Source of the DNA: an uncultured Clostridiaceae bacterium
GTDB lineage: Bacteria; Bacillota; Clostridia; TANB77; CAG-508
Direction: 5' to 3'
Assembly (NCBI GenBank): GCA_947647275.1
Contig: CANSJQ010000001.1
Coordinates: forward strand, 383,046 to 430,928
Length of the DNA: 47,883 nucleotides
Numbering within the stretch: position 1 is the first letter of the stretch; the number at the start of each line of letters is the position of its first letter. A program made the translations under genes and the position numbers. The notes beneath the pieces were generated by a model. That model searched no databases. It saw nothing but the letters and a program-made list of their open reading frames with translations, and was not told where the DNA came from. This document shows positions 33,716 to 42,783 of this stretch, in pieces.

Positions 33716-35060
33716 TTACATATTAAATTCTTTCTGAATAAAAGATGTATCATAATTATTACTTATAAAATTCTCATTACTCAAAATTTTATCTAGAAAT
33801 TCTATATTTGTGTCAATTCCCTCAATTACAAACTCTCTTAATGCACTTTTCATTTTTGCAATAGATTCTTCTCTATTTTGACCATGTACAATTACTTTAG
33901 CTATCATAGAATCATAGTTTTGAGGAATTATATAGTCTGTATATACGCATGTATCTACTCTTATATTGTTTCCACCTGGCAAATGTAGTCCTGTTATTTT
34001 CCCGAGGACATGGCATAAAGTTTTTACTTGGATTTTCTGCATTTATTCTACATTCCATACTATGACCACTAAATTTAATGTCCTTTTGTGTAAAGCTTAA
34101 AGTTTCTCCACTTGCTATTCTTATTTGTTCTTTTATTATATCTATCCCTGTATACATTTCAGTTACTGGGTGTTCTACTTGAACTCTTGTATTTGTTTCC
34201 ATGAAATAGAAATCTTTATTTTTATCTACTAAAAATTCTATTGTACCTAAATTTGTATATCCTATTTCTTTTATTGCGTTTACAGCTACTTTACCCATTT
34301 TCTTTCTTAATTTATCATCAATAAAGCTTGATGGTGTTTCTTCTAATATCTTTTGATTTTTCCTTTGAACTGTGCAATCTCTTTCACCTAAATGCACTAC
34401 ATTTCCATGTTCATCTGCCATTATTTGAATTTCTATATGGCGTGGATTTTCAATATACTTTTCTATGTATAAACTATCATCATTAAAAGAAATCTTTGCT
34501 TCATTTTTTACTATGTTATATTCTTTTATTAATTCTTCTTCCGAGTAGGCAATTCTAATTCCTTTACCTCCTCCTCCACTTGATGCCTTTAATATAACTG
34601 GGTAACCAATATTTTTTGCAATCTTTTTAGTTTCCTCTAAGCTTTCTACAACTCCATCTGAACCTAAAACAACTGGAACACCACTATTTTTCATTGTTTC
34701 CTTGGCTTTAGATTTATTTCCCATTAACTCTATCATTTTATAAGAAGGTCCTATAAACTTAATGCCAATTTCTTCACACATTTTTGCAAAGTGACTATTT
34801 TCAGATAAAAACCCAAAGCCTGGATGAATGCTATCTGCACCAGTTAAGCAAGCTGCTTCTAATATATTTTTAACGTTTAAATAACTTTTACTAGGACTTG
34901 CTGGACCTATACAAACAGCTTCATCAGCCAATTTAACATGGAGTGAGTCCTTATCAACTTCAGAATAAACACTAACTGTAGAAATACCAAGTTCTCTACA
35001 TGCTCTAATAATTCTTACAGCAATTTCTCCACGGTTTGCTATCAATACTTTCTTTAACAT
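33716..35060 (-). CDS. accC: Acetyl-CoA carboxylase biotin carboxylase subunit, one CGG +1 frameshift
   Basis: The recoded product is 447 residues, the normal length. It starts after TAAGGAG with MLKKVLIANRGEIAVRIIRA. Seen: SSGGGGKGIRI (ATP-binding Gly loop), HIEIQIMADEHGNVVHLGER, EFLVDKNKDFYFMETNTRVQ and VEHPVTE. At NPSKNFMPCP the zero frame meets CGG (34004) and drifts off-family. Skipping the C gives PGKITGLHLPGGNNIRVDT and then YDSMIAKVIVHG, the standard C-terminal BC domain. AccC carboxylates the biotin of AccB using ATP and bicarbonate. Confidence 0.95.
34002..34004 (-). other. CGG +1 frameshift site in accC
   Basis: Minus-strand context CCT CGG G. The shift reads GGG (Gly) in the motif CPGKIT; this is the only site with G as the fourth base. 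A second CGG in the gene (TCG GAA, near 34543) is out of frame. Confidence 0.88.
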
Positions 35061-35081
35061 ATTCTCTAACTCCTTAATTTA

Positions 35082-35504
35082 CTAAACAATAGCAAATGTT
35101 AATTCACCTTTTACTGCTACTTTCCCATCGACTGTTGCTATAGCTTCTCCTATTCCTATTGGTCCTTTTTGTTTTATTATTTTTACTTCTAGTTTTAATA
35201 CATCTCCTGGTAAAACTTGTTTTTTAAAACGTAATTTATCTATACCACCAAATAAAGCATTTTTACCTTTATTTTCTTCCATAGAAAGAATAGCAACTGC
35301 ACCTGTTTGTGCTAATGCCTCTACTATTAAAACTCCTGGCATAATTGGCTGACCTGGAAAATGACCAGCAAAATGTGGTTCATTTATGCATACATTTTTA
35401 TATGCTATACAGCTTTGACCTGGCACATATTCTTCTACCCTATCTATCATTAGAAATGGCGCTCTTTGTGGAATTATTTTCATTATTTCGTTTATATTTA
35501 ACAT
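35082..35504 (-). CDS. fabZ: 3-hydroxyacyl-ACP dehydratase FabZ
   Basis: 140 residues; hot-dog fold dehydratase of the elongation cycle. Seen: [20 protein letters not shown], then [20 protein letters not shown] with the catalytic His, and [11 protein letters not shown] with the catalytic Glu. It is placed in the operon between accB (across cassette 3) and accC, 21 bp before accC. Confidence 0.95.
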   Translation of the reverse strand: MLNINEIMKIIPQRAPFLMIDRVEEYVPGQSCIAYKNVCINEPHFAGHFPGQPIMPGVLIVEALAQTGAVAILSMEENKGKNALFGGIDKLRFKKQVLPGDVLKLEVKIIKQKGPIGIGEAIATVDGKVAVKGELTFAIV

Positions 35505-35661
35505 TTTTTGTTTTCCTTTCTTAATGGAGGTTGAAAACTCTCCATTCTTTATATTTGATTTTTTATTTGTATTATGTTATAATTACCAAAGTAACTTTAA
35601 TAGTCAAGTGCTATTTTAACTTGTTTTCAGCTGTGTAATACAGTAGAAAGGAGATTAAGTT

Positions 35662-35943
35662 ATGTTTAATGGAAGCCGGTTTTTTAATTTAGCTAGAAAA
35701 TGGCAAGATAATGAAACTATATTACCATTACATTTTAATATTCTTCAAGCTGTAATGGACCATTATTTTGGTTGTATTGCAGGATATGATGGTTACTCAA
35801 AACGAATACTTGAAATCGATAGTGCTTTTTATTCATTTGTTGATATTTCATTTGTATTAGATGCTGTTGGTTATTGTAATTATAGTATTCAACGTTTTGA
35901 AGAAGTTAATAAAACAATGGTTACATTAAGAAACACTTTATAA
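35662..35943 (+). CDS. Orphan small protein with an in-frame CGG (cassette 3)
   Basis: A 93-residue ORF on the plus strand between accB and fabZ of the minus-strand operon, with its own GAAAGGAGA site, possible promoter (TATAAT near 35578) and a strong terminator. Codon 6 is CGG (35677, FNGS-R-FFN). A +1 shift there would stop after only a few codons. Composition is close to host. No domain recognised; sequence is rich in Tyr, Phe and Asp and probably soluble. Confidence 0.5.
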   Translation: MFNGSRFFNLARKWQDNETILPLHFNILQAVMDHYFGCIAGYDGYSKRILEIDSAFYSFVDISFVLDAVGYCNYSIQRFEEVNKTMVTLRNTL

Positions 35944-35950
35944 TTTTTTA

Positions 35951-35985
35951 ATAACAAATGCATTTTTGCATTTGTTATTTTTATA
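35951..35985 (+). terminator. Intrinsic terminator after cassette 3
   Basis: ATAACAAATGCA pairs with TGCATTTGTTAT over TTTT, followed by a T run on the plus strand only. Confidence 0.85.
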
Positions 35986-36011
35986 TAAAAACATTACAAA
36001 AATACAAATTT

Positions 36012-36458
36012 CTAATTTTTTATTTTAAATAAAACTTGCCCAAACTCTACCATTTCATCGTCTTTAACACAAACTTCCACTATTTCTCCATCATATTCTG
36101 ACTCTATTTCATTCATAAGCTTCATAGCTTCTAATATACATAGCACTTGCCCTTTTTTTACTTTGTCTCCTACTTTTACAAAAGGGTTAGCTGTTGGTGC
36201 AGATTTTGAATAAAATGTTCCAACCATTGGAGACTTTATTACTTTGAAATCTTCATTTTCTTCTTTAATTTCTTTTGTTGTAATAGTTTGTTTTATATTT
36301 TCTAGTGTTTCAGTTGTATTTTCTTTTACAACTTCTTTAATAACTTGATTGTTCTTTTTTACACTTATTTTTATTCCATCTGGAAATTCTAAGTTTACTT
36401 CATCTACATTTGAATGTCCAATATCATTTATTAAATTTTTAATTTCGTTGTAATCCAT
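36012..36458 (-). CDS. accB: Biotin carboxyl carrier protein of acetyl-CoA carboxylase
   Basis: The ATG at 36458 is preferred (MDYNEIKNLINDIGHSNVDE), with GAAAGG upstream; 148 residues. The N-terminal part is followed by a Glu/Lys/Thr-rich linker and the biotinyl domain: VIKSPMVGTFYSKSAPTANP, VLCILEAMKLMNEIES with the biotin-accepting Lys in AMKLM. Biotin would be added by the BirA-like enzyme encoded at 39808. Confidence 0.95.
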   Translation of the reverse strand: MDYNEIKNLINDIGHSNVDEVNLEFPDGIKISVKKNNQVIKEVVKENTTETLENIKQTITTKEIKEENEDFKVIKSPMVGTFYSKSAPTANPFVKVGDKVKKGQVLCILEAMKLMNEIESEYDGEIVEVCVKDDEMVEFGQVLFKIKN

Positions 36459-36507
36459 TTTGAAATTTATCCTTTCTTTTTTACTATTCATAGTTCGGCT
36501 ATTTCTT

Positions 36508-36533
36508 GGGTCGCACTTTGGGCGACCCCTACA
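36508..36533. repeat. REP-like intergenic palindromic repeat, copy 3
   Basis: GGGTCGC pairs with GCGACCC around ACTTTGG; on the minus strand it begins TGTAGGGGTCGCCC. It lies between accB and fabF. Confidence 0.4.
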
Positions 36534-36536
36534 GTT

Positions 36537-37775
36537 TTAATCTTTATATTTTTTAAAAATTATTGTGCTATTATGGCCACCAAACCCTAAAGAATTTGAC
36601 ATTGCAACTTTAACTTCTGTATTTCTACCTACATTTGGAACTATATCTAAATCACATTCTTCATCTTTTTCTTTATAACCTATTGTTGCTGGTACAAAAT
36701 TATCTTCTATTGCTTTAACACATGCAATAGCTTCAATGCCACCTGCTGCACCTAACAAATGACCTGTATGTCCTTTTGTAGAACTTACCATCACAGTAGT
36801 AGCATATTCTCCCAAAGCTGTTTTTACAGCAGAAGTCTCGCATTTATCATTTAAAGGTGTTGATGTTCCATGAGCATTTATGTATGTAATATCTTTTGGC
36901 ATAACTTCAGCATCCTTCATTGCATTTATCATTGCACGAGCTCCACCTTCTCCATCTGGTAGTGGCGAAGTTATATGGTATGCATCAGAGCTCGCACCAT
37001 ATCCTATCATTTCTGCATATATTTTAGCATTTCTTTTTTTAGCATGCTCTAACTCTTCTAAAATAATAACACCTGCGCCTTCTCCCATTACAAAGCCACT
37101 TCTTTCTTTATCAAATGGGATACTAGCTCTTAGTTTGTCAGTTGTAGTGCTTAAAGCCTTTATATTACTAAAGCCTGCAACACCTGTTGGTGTAATAGAA
37201 GCTTCAGTTCCTCCTACTACCATAGCATCTTGATAACCATGGCGAATTGCACGAAAAGCCTCCCCTATTGAATGAGTAGCACTGGCACATGCTGTCACCA
37301 TTGAATAAGATTCTCCTTTTATACCTAGCTCGATAGCAACATTGCCAGTTGCCATATTAACAATTGCAGTTGGTATAAACATAGGTGAAATTCTATCTGG
37401 TCCTTTTTCTAAAAGATTTCTATTTTGTTCCTCTATTGTATTAAGTCCACCTATTCCAGAGCTAATAATAGCACCTACTCTTGTCATATCTGTATTTTCT
37501 TCTGAAATTCCACTATCTTTCATAGCCTCTTTAGAAGCTATAACTGCAAATTGAGAAAATTTATCTAAACGCTTAGCAGATTTCTTATCTAGAAAATCTT
37601 CAGGATTATAATTTTTAACTTCACCTGCAAGTTTTGCTTTAAAATTAGTTGTATCAAACAATGTTATTTCATCAATACCACATTTACCTTGCTTGATACC
37701 ATTCCAAAAATCTTCTACATTATTTCCAATAGGAGTAATAGCTCCTAAACCTGTTACAACAACTCTTCTTTTCAT
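36537..37775 (-). CDS. fabF: 3-oxoacyl-ACP synthase II
   Basis: 412 residues after GAGAGGAGA. Thiolase-fold condensing enzyme. Seen: RRVVVTGLGAITPIGNNVED, catalytic Cys in VTACASATHSIGEAF, the two catalytic His in INAHGTSTPLND and KGHTGHLLGAAGG, and the end AMSNSLGFGGHNSTIIF. It elongates acyl-ACP with malonyl-ACP. It lies directly downstream of fabG. Confidence 0.97.
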   Translation of the reverse strand: MKRRVVVTGLGAITPIGNNVEDFWNGIKQGKCGIDEITLFDTTNFKAKLAGEVKNYNPEDFLDKKSAKRLDKFSQFAVIASKEAMKDSGISEENTDMTRVGAIISSGIGGLNTIEEQNRNLLEKGPDRISPMFIPTAIVNMATGNVAIELGIKGESYSMVTACASATHSIGEAFRAIRHGYQDAMVVGGTEASITPTGVAGFSNIKALSTTTDKLRASIPFDKERSGFVMGEGAGVIILEELEHAKKRNAKIYAEMIGYGASSDAYHITSPLPDGEGGARAMINAMKDAEVMPKDITYINAHGTSTPLNDKCETSAVKTALGEYATTVMVSSTKGHTGHLLGAAGGIEAIACVKAIEDNFVPATIGYKEKDEECDLDIVPNVGRNTEVKVAMSNSLGFGGHNSTIIFKKYKD

Positions 37776-37821
37776 TTATAATCTCCTCTCTATTGTTTAA
37801 AAGGGTGGTACAAATTGCCCC

Positions 37822-37858
37822 AATGTCTCAATTAGGGACTGTCCCTAATTGAGACATT
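37822..37858. repeat. Long perfect hairpin between fabG and fabF
   Basis: AATGTCTCAATTAGGGAC and its perfect complement are separated by one base, an 18-bp arm. No T run on the minus strand; it may affect fabF expression or be a small mobile palindrome. Confidence 0.6.
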
Positions 37859-37865
37859 TATATTA

Positions 37866-38603
37866 TTACATTACCATTCCTCCGTCTACATTTAAAACTT
37901 GACCTGTTATATATGTGTTTTCTTCTGATGCTAGGAAGTATACTGCATTTGCTACTTCTTTTGCTTCTCCCATTTTATTTAGTGGAATTTGTGAATGTAT
38001 GTTTTGCTTTACAGTATCTGATAATATTTCTGTCATATCTGTTTTTATAAATCCTGGTGCTATGCAGTTTGCCAAAATGTTTCTACTTGCTAACTCTCGT
38101 GCTACTGTTTTTGTAAAACCTATTATTCCTGCTTTTGATGCTGCATAGTTTGCTTGACCTGCATTTCCTGTTACTCCTACTACTGATGCTATGTTTACTA
38201 TTCTTCCATTTCTTTGTTTCATCATATATGGTATTACGTTTTTTGTCATGTTGAAGGTTCCTTTTAAGTTTACTTTTATTACTTTGTCAAAGTCTTCTTC
38301 TTTCATTCTCATAAGTAAACCATCTTTTGTTATTCCTGCATTGTTTACTAAAACATCTATTTTTCCAAATTTTTCTATTGCTTTTTTTACCATGTTTTCA
38401 CATGATTCATAGTTTGTTACATCTGTTTTTACAAATAGTACTTCTGTTTCTTTGAATTCTTCTTTTAGTTTATTTAAGTCTGTATTTTCTGAAACATAGT
38501 TGATTACTATGTTATATCCTTTTATGGCAAATTTTTTTGCAATTTCTTTTCCTATTCCTCTTGAGCCTCCTGTTATTAGGGCTACTTTTTTTGTTTCTTC
38601 CAT
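37866..38603 (-). CDS. fabG: 3-oxoacyl-ACP reductase
   Basis: 245 residues after AAAGGAAAAG. Short-chain dehydrogenase: TGGSRGIGKEIAKKF cofactor loop, NNAGITKDGLLMRMKEEDF, NIASVVGVTGNAGQANYAAS with Y-X3-K (YAASK), and PGFIKTDMTE. It reduces 3-oxoacyl-ACP with NADPH. The out-of-frame CGG near the end (GAC GGA GGA) is read normally. Confidence 0.96.
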   Translation of the reverse strand: MEETKKVALITGGSRGIGKEIAKKFAIKGYNIVINYVSENTDLNKLKEEFKETEVLFVKTDVTNYESCENMVKKAIEKFGKIDVLVNNAGITKDGLLMRMKEEDFDKVIKVNLKGTFNMTKNVIPYMMKQRNGRIVNIASVVGVTGNAGQANYAASKAGIIGFTKTVARELASRNILANCIAPGFIKTDMTEILSDTVKQNIHSQIPLNKMGEAKEVANAVYFLASEENTYITGQVLNVDGGMVM

Positions 38604-38720
38604 TTTTACTTTTCCTTTCTTTTTGAAAATTTGAGGTTGGATTTTTAGCTACTTCTTTGGATGATTATATCTAACTTCTAACTCTCAATATAAAATAATA
38701 TCTTACTTCAATTTTTTAAA

Positions 38721-39665
38721 TTATAATTTATTTAATATTTCTTCTAATTCTCCTAAATTATCTGTGCTAAAGCATTCTATATTGCAATCTTTTAACTCTT
38801 TTTTTACAAATCCTGTTAAAGTCTTTCCTGGTCCTATTTCTATAAATGTACTAATTCCTTTATCTTTCATAAATTTTATACTTTTATCAAACCTTACTGG
38901 ACTTATTATATGTTTTGCTAAAATTTCTTTTATATTGTCACTTTCTTCATAAGGCATTCCATCTATGTTTTTTATTACTACTTTATTTCCTTTTTTTAAT
39001 TCAACTTTTTCTAACTCTTTTTCATAATATTCTTTTGCTTTTTCTAATTTTTTTGTATGAAAAGGTCCACTTGTATTTAATGGTATTACTTTTTTTGCCC
39101 CTAAATTTTTAAGATTTATTGTTGCTTGTTCTAATGCTTCTTTATTTCCAGATATAACTGTTTGCATAGAGTAATTGTAATTTGCTATACTTACAAATAA
39201 ACCGTTATTTTGTAACTTTTCACATATTTCTTCAATTTTAGTACTGTCTAAACCTATAACTGCTGCCATAGAAAATTGTTCGTTTGGTACTAAATTTCCC
39301 ATATATTCTCCACGTTTTTTTAATAGTTTAAGTCCATCTTCTAAACTTAGTATACCTGCATATATTAAAGCTACATATTCTCCTAAGCTAAGTCCTACGC
39401 ACATATCAGGTTCAATTCCATTTTTCTTTAAAATTTCTAAAATAGCTAAACTTGTTACTGCAATTGCTATTTGTGTGTTTTCTGTTTTTGAAAGCTCCTC
39501 TTGTGAAATTTCAAAACATAACTTTTTAATGTCAATATTTAAAATTTCACTTGCTTTATCATAAATTTCTCTTGCTTCTTCATATTTTTCATAAATGTCT
39601 TTTCCCATTCTAGGATATTGTGCTCCTTGACCTGGAAACATAAATGCTGTTTTCAATTTTCTCAC
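38721..39665 (-). CDS. fabD: Malonyl-CoA:ACP transacylase
   Basis: 314 residues from GTG 39665, or from a TTG 9 bp later with a better AGGGTG spacing. Seen: TAFMFPGQGAQYPRMGKDIY, catalytic Ser in VGLSLGEYVALIYAG, the GPFHTKKL His motif and the end FIEIGPGKTLTGF. It loads malonyl onto ACP. It is the first gene of the minus-strand fab/acc cluster. Confidence 0.95.
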   Translation of the reverse strand: MRKLKTAFMFPGQGAQYPRMGKDIYEKYEEAREIYDKASEILNIDIKKLCFEISQEELSKTENTQIAIAVTSLAILEILKKNGIEPDMCVGLSLGEYVALIYAGILSLEDGLKLLKKRGEYMGNLVPNEQFSMAAVIGLDSTKIEEICEKLQNNGLFVSIANYNYSMQTVISGNKEALEQATINLKNLGAKKVIPLNTSGPFHTKKLEKAKEYYEKELEKVELKKGNKVVIKNIDGMPYEESDNIKEILAKHIISPVRFDKSIKFMKDKGISTFIEIGPGKTLTGFVKKELKDCNIECFSTDNLGELEEILNKL

Positions 39666-39766
39666 CCTATTCTTAATATTTATTTTTCTAAATAATAACT
39701 TTAAACTTTAAATTTTACAATTAGTCTGGGCGGTCAGTTTATAAAACAAATATTTAGGTAAAAATA

Positions 39767-39812
39767 AAAAAGTAGCCTTCACTTTTATTAGTGTAAAGGT
39801 TACTTTTTTATA
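39767..39812 (-). terminator. Intrinsic terminator overlapping the end of birA
   Basis: AAAAAAGTA.CCTTCAC pairs with GTG.AAGGTTACTTTTTT; it ends the birA unit before the fab operon. Confidence 0.75.
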
Positions 39813-40374
39813 TAATTTTTTCTATTTTTTCAATTATCTTTACTATAATTTCTTCTCTTTCAAATTCTTTTTTATATTCTTTTTTTAATGAAGTTGCTAT
39901 ACTTTCTAATTCTTTGCTAAAACTTTCTTCATTTACATCAAATCCTATACCTATTAATATATAGTTTACCTTATTTCCAATACTAGATGTTTGTGTTAAT
40001 ATTCCACATATCTTTTTGCCGTTTAGTAATAAGTCATTTGGAATTTTTATGGTTAGATTGTATCCATATAATTCTTTTAGCCCTTCTTTTATGGCTTGTG
40101 CTATTTTTAATGTTATTCCTTCTAATTTTTCTATTTTTAAGTTTGAATTTAATATTATTGTCATTGTTATATTTTTTCCTTTACTTGCTTGCCATGTTCT
40201 ACCTTTTGTTCCTTTCCCTTTTGTTTGATTGTCTGTAATAATTAAGCTTCCATTTTTCACGTTATTTTTTGCTAATTCTTTTGCTAATTCTTGTGTAGAT
40301 TCCATTTCTTCTTTATATATTATTTCTTTTCCTAAATAAATTGTTTGTGCTGTTTTTATTTTTTCTAAGTACAT
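39808..40374 (-). CDS. birA: Biotin--[acetyl-CoA carboxylase] ligase, short form
   Basis: 188 residues after GGAAGGAGG. The catalytic core is complete: YKEEMESTQELAKELA, the biotinyl-AMP loop KGKGTKGRTWQASKGKN, IPNDLLLNGKKICGILTQT and LIGIGFDVNEE. It lacks the N-terminal helix-turn-helix, so it is a ligase without the repressor role, and the C-terminal SH3-like domain is very short or absent. It would biotinylate AccB, encoded in the next operon. Confidence 0.92.
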   Translation of the reverse strand: MYLEKIKTAQTIYLGKEIIYKEEMESTQELAKELAKNNVKNGSLIITDNQTKGKGTKGRTWQASKGKNITMTIILNSNLKIEKLEGITLKIAQAIKEGLKELYGYNLTIKIPNDLLLNGKKICGILTQTSSIGNKVNYILIGIGFDVNEESFSKELESIATSLKKEYKKEFEREEIIVKIIEKIEKII

Positions 40375-40449
40375 ATTTTATCCTCCTTCCATACTTTATA
40401 CAACAATTACTTTTATTTTTCAATATTAATTTGGGTTTCTGACCAATTA

Positions 40450-40490
40450 TTCAAAAAGAATAACAATATGCATTGTTATTCTTTTTGAAT
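40450..40490 (-). terminator. Intrinsic terminator after the second glycosyltransferase
   Basis: A nearly perfect stem of about 19 bp (TTCAAAAAGAATAACAATG side) with a short loop. Confidence 0.82.
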
Positions 40491-40504
40491 AATATAATAT
40501 TATG

Positions 40505-41566
40505 TTATATATCATCACTTGACATTTCTTTATATGTATTAGCATTTGGTTTTGACATTTTTTCCTTTATTTCTTTAGGAAGCATTTTCCTTATTTGTGC
40601 TAACATTTCACAATATTTTAAGGTCTGTTCATAGTCATTTTGAATAATAGATTCTAATATATATTTTACAGATTTTAGTATAGTTGGAACTTTTATTTCT
40701 ATACTTAATTCATAAAACCATTTCATATTTTGTAAAATCTCTATTCTTTCTTGTCTTTCTAATTTTGTTGAATCAATGAATTTATATAAAATATAGTTCA
40801 TACTTTTAGCATAAAAATATCTATAAAAACCAATTTCATTATTGTCTTTAAAGTTTTGATAGATAATATTATATGCTTTATTAATTCCATCAAAGTATTT
40901 TTTAGAACAACTATTAGATATAGAATTACTATAACGTTGTCTATATTGATATATAATTTCAGGAATATAACATACTTTTTTAGATTTTATAAAGCAAGTT
41001 GTAGTAAATATTGCATCTTCTGCTGGTAATCTTTCAACAAATGTTATATTTAAAGAATCTAAAAAAGATTTTCTAAATATTTTATTCCAAACAGCAGAGT
41101 TCATAATATAAAAGGATTTTTCATAGTCTTTTATAGATAGCGTAAATTCTTTATATGTATCCTTTTTAAATATTGGGGTTTCCCATTTGCTTCCATCTTC
41201 ATCTATATTAATATAGTTTCCAATTGCATAATCTGCTTTTGTTCTTTCTATAAATTTATACATTGTCTCACATGCTTGTGGCTCAAACTTGTCATCTGAG
41301 TCTAAAAACATAATATATTTTCCAGTAGCATTTTTTAGCCCTGTATTTCTAGCTCCTGATAATCCTTTATTAGTTTGATGAAATACTTTTATTCTAATAT
41401 CTTTCTTAGCATATTTATCACAAATTTGGGATGAATTATCTGTTGAACCATCATCTATTATTAATATTTCTAAATTTTTATATGTTTGTGATATCACAGA
41501 ATTAATTGCTTCTTCTAAATAGTTTTCTACATTATATACTGGTACAATAACGGTTATTTTATCCAT
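40505..41566 (-). CDS. Family 2 glycosyltransferase
   Basis: 353 residues after TAGGAGG. GT-A fold: ITVIVPVYNVENYLEEAINS, ILIIDDGSTDNSSQICDKYA, HQTNKGLSGARNTGLKNATG, and the DXD-like FLDSDDKFEPQA, then LPAEDAIFTTTCF in the acceptor region. No membrane helices. It probably adds a sugar to a surface polysaccharide or teichoic-type polymer. It is paired with the next gene, to which it is similar in the first 100 residues. No in-frame CGG. Confidence 0.9.
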   Translation of the reverse strand: MDKITVIVPVYNVENYLEEAINSVISQTYKNLEILIIDDGSTDNSSQICDKYAKKDIRIKVFHQTNKGLSGARNTGLKNATGKYIMFLDSDDKFEPQACETMYKFIERTKADYAIGNYINIDEDGSKWETPIFKKDTYKEFTLSIKDYEKSFYIMNSAVWNKIFRKSFLDSLNITFVERLPAEDAIFTTTCFIKSKKVCYIPEIIYQYRQRYSNSISNSCSKKYFDGINKAYNIIYQNFKDNNEIGFYRYFYAKSMNYILYKFIDSTKLERQERIEILQNMKWFYELSIEIKVPTILKSVKYILESIIQNDYEQTLKYCEMLAQIRKMLPKEIKEKMSKPNANTYKEMSSDDI

Positions 41567-41586
41567 TTTTTTGCCTCCTAAAATGT

Positions 41587-42595
41587 TTAAATTAACTTTT
41601 TTCTAATATTTGCATCATGTGCTAAATATAATTGTTTTATAGCTTCTTTTGACATATGTTTATCTAATAACATCATATCTAATATTGCTCTTCTATAATA
41701 GTTTAATTTACTCCAAATAAAATCACTTTGATTACTTGTCATTATATTTTTTAAAATTTCAAATATCTCTTCATATTTAGAATACAATTCATTAAAGTCA
41801 TAAGTAACTATTGCAGAATATAGCCAAATAGCACATGTTACAAAATTATATGAGTTGTATTTAGTAACTTGTGGAATATTTTTATTAATATATAGATATC
41901 TTTCTAATATAGCATTCATATAATCACTACATGTTTTAGTAGTTTTGTTTTTTGTAATACTATCTTTTCTTACTCTGTAATAATACTTCGGAACTTCTTT
42001 TAATGCCATAGTTTTAATTCTTTCAAATAATTGTATGCTAACTGTTATATCTTCATAATTTCTTCCAACTGGAAATCTTATGCCTTCAAATATTTCTTTT
42101 TTATATAGTTTATTCCATACATAATTTTGTATTTTTTCATCCTCTAACAATTGTTCTATAGCTTCTGTCTTATTAAAAACTTCTAACTTACCGTGAATTT
42201 CTAACACTAATTACTTTATTTTCTAGCATTTTATAAAAGGAAATTGAAGATATTTCAGCATTATATTCCTCTGCTAAGTTATATAAAATTTGAAACATAT
42301 CTTTTTCAATATAGTCATCACTATCTATAAATCCAATATAGTCACCTTTAGTAATATCTAGTGCAACATTTCTGGCATCTGATAAACCTCCATTTTTTTT
42401 GTGAATTACTTTTATCCTACTATCTTTTTTACTATACTCGTCACAAATTTCTCCGCTTTTATCTGACGAACCATCGTCTACTAATATAATTTCTAAATTC
42501 TTATAAGTTTGTGCAATAATGCTATCAATACATTCTCTTAAATATCTTTCTACATTATAAACAGGTATTATTATACTTATTAGCTTATCTTCCAT
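41587..42595 (-). CDS. Family 2 glycosyltransferase, one CGG +1 frameshift
   Basis: The recoded product is 335 residues, close to its neighbour. It starts after AAAGGAG: LISIIIPVYNVERYLRECID, ILVDDGSSDKSGEICDEYSK, KNGGLSDARNVALDITKGDY and GFIDSDDYIEKDM. At VISVRNS the zero frame reads CGG TAA (42193) and stops. Skipping the C continues GKLEVFNKTEAIEQLLEDEK, NYVWNKLYKKEIFEGIRFPV and GRNYEDITVSIQLFER, the usual second half of these enzymes (NKLY, (P)GRNYED). Without the shift only a third of the protein would be made. Confidence 0.92.
42191..42193 (-). other. CGG +1 frameshift site directly before TAA (glycosyltransferase)
   Basis: Minus-strand context TCA CGG TAA. The shift reads GGT (Gly), then AAG TTA GAA. 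Confidence 0.87.
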
Positions 42596-42741
42596 AATAT
42601 ACTCCTTTACCTCTTAACTTATTCATTAAAATTTATTATATCATTTTTTGTGAACTTTTGAAAGCCATTTAAGAAAAATATAATAATTTATAAGTATATT
42701 TTATATTTAATAAAAATAGATAGTATTAAGAATAGATAATA

Positions 42742-42780
42742 AAAACCACATAGTAATAAAATGTTCTATGTGGTTTTCTA
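42742..42780 (-). terminator. Intrinsic terminator after ackA
   Basis: AAAACCACATAG pairs with CTATGTGGTTTT. The 42596-42741 gap holds nothing else evident. Confidence 0.85.
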
Positions 42781-42783
42781 TTA

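Noticed and set aside
2..42595. murD, prfB, accA, accC and the glycosyltransferase as pseudogenes
   Set aside because: Sequence on both sides of each break is fully conserved, no second lesion is present, and several are essential single-copy genes.
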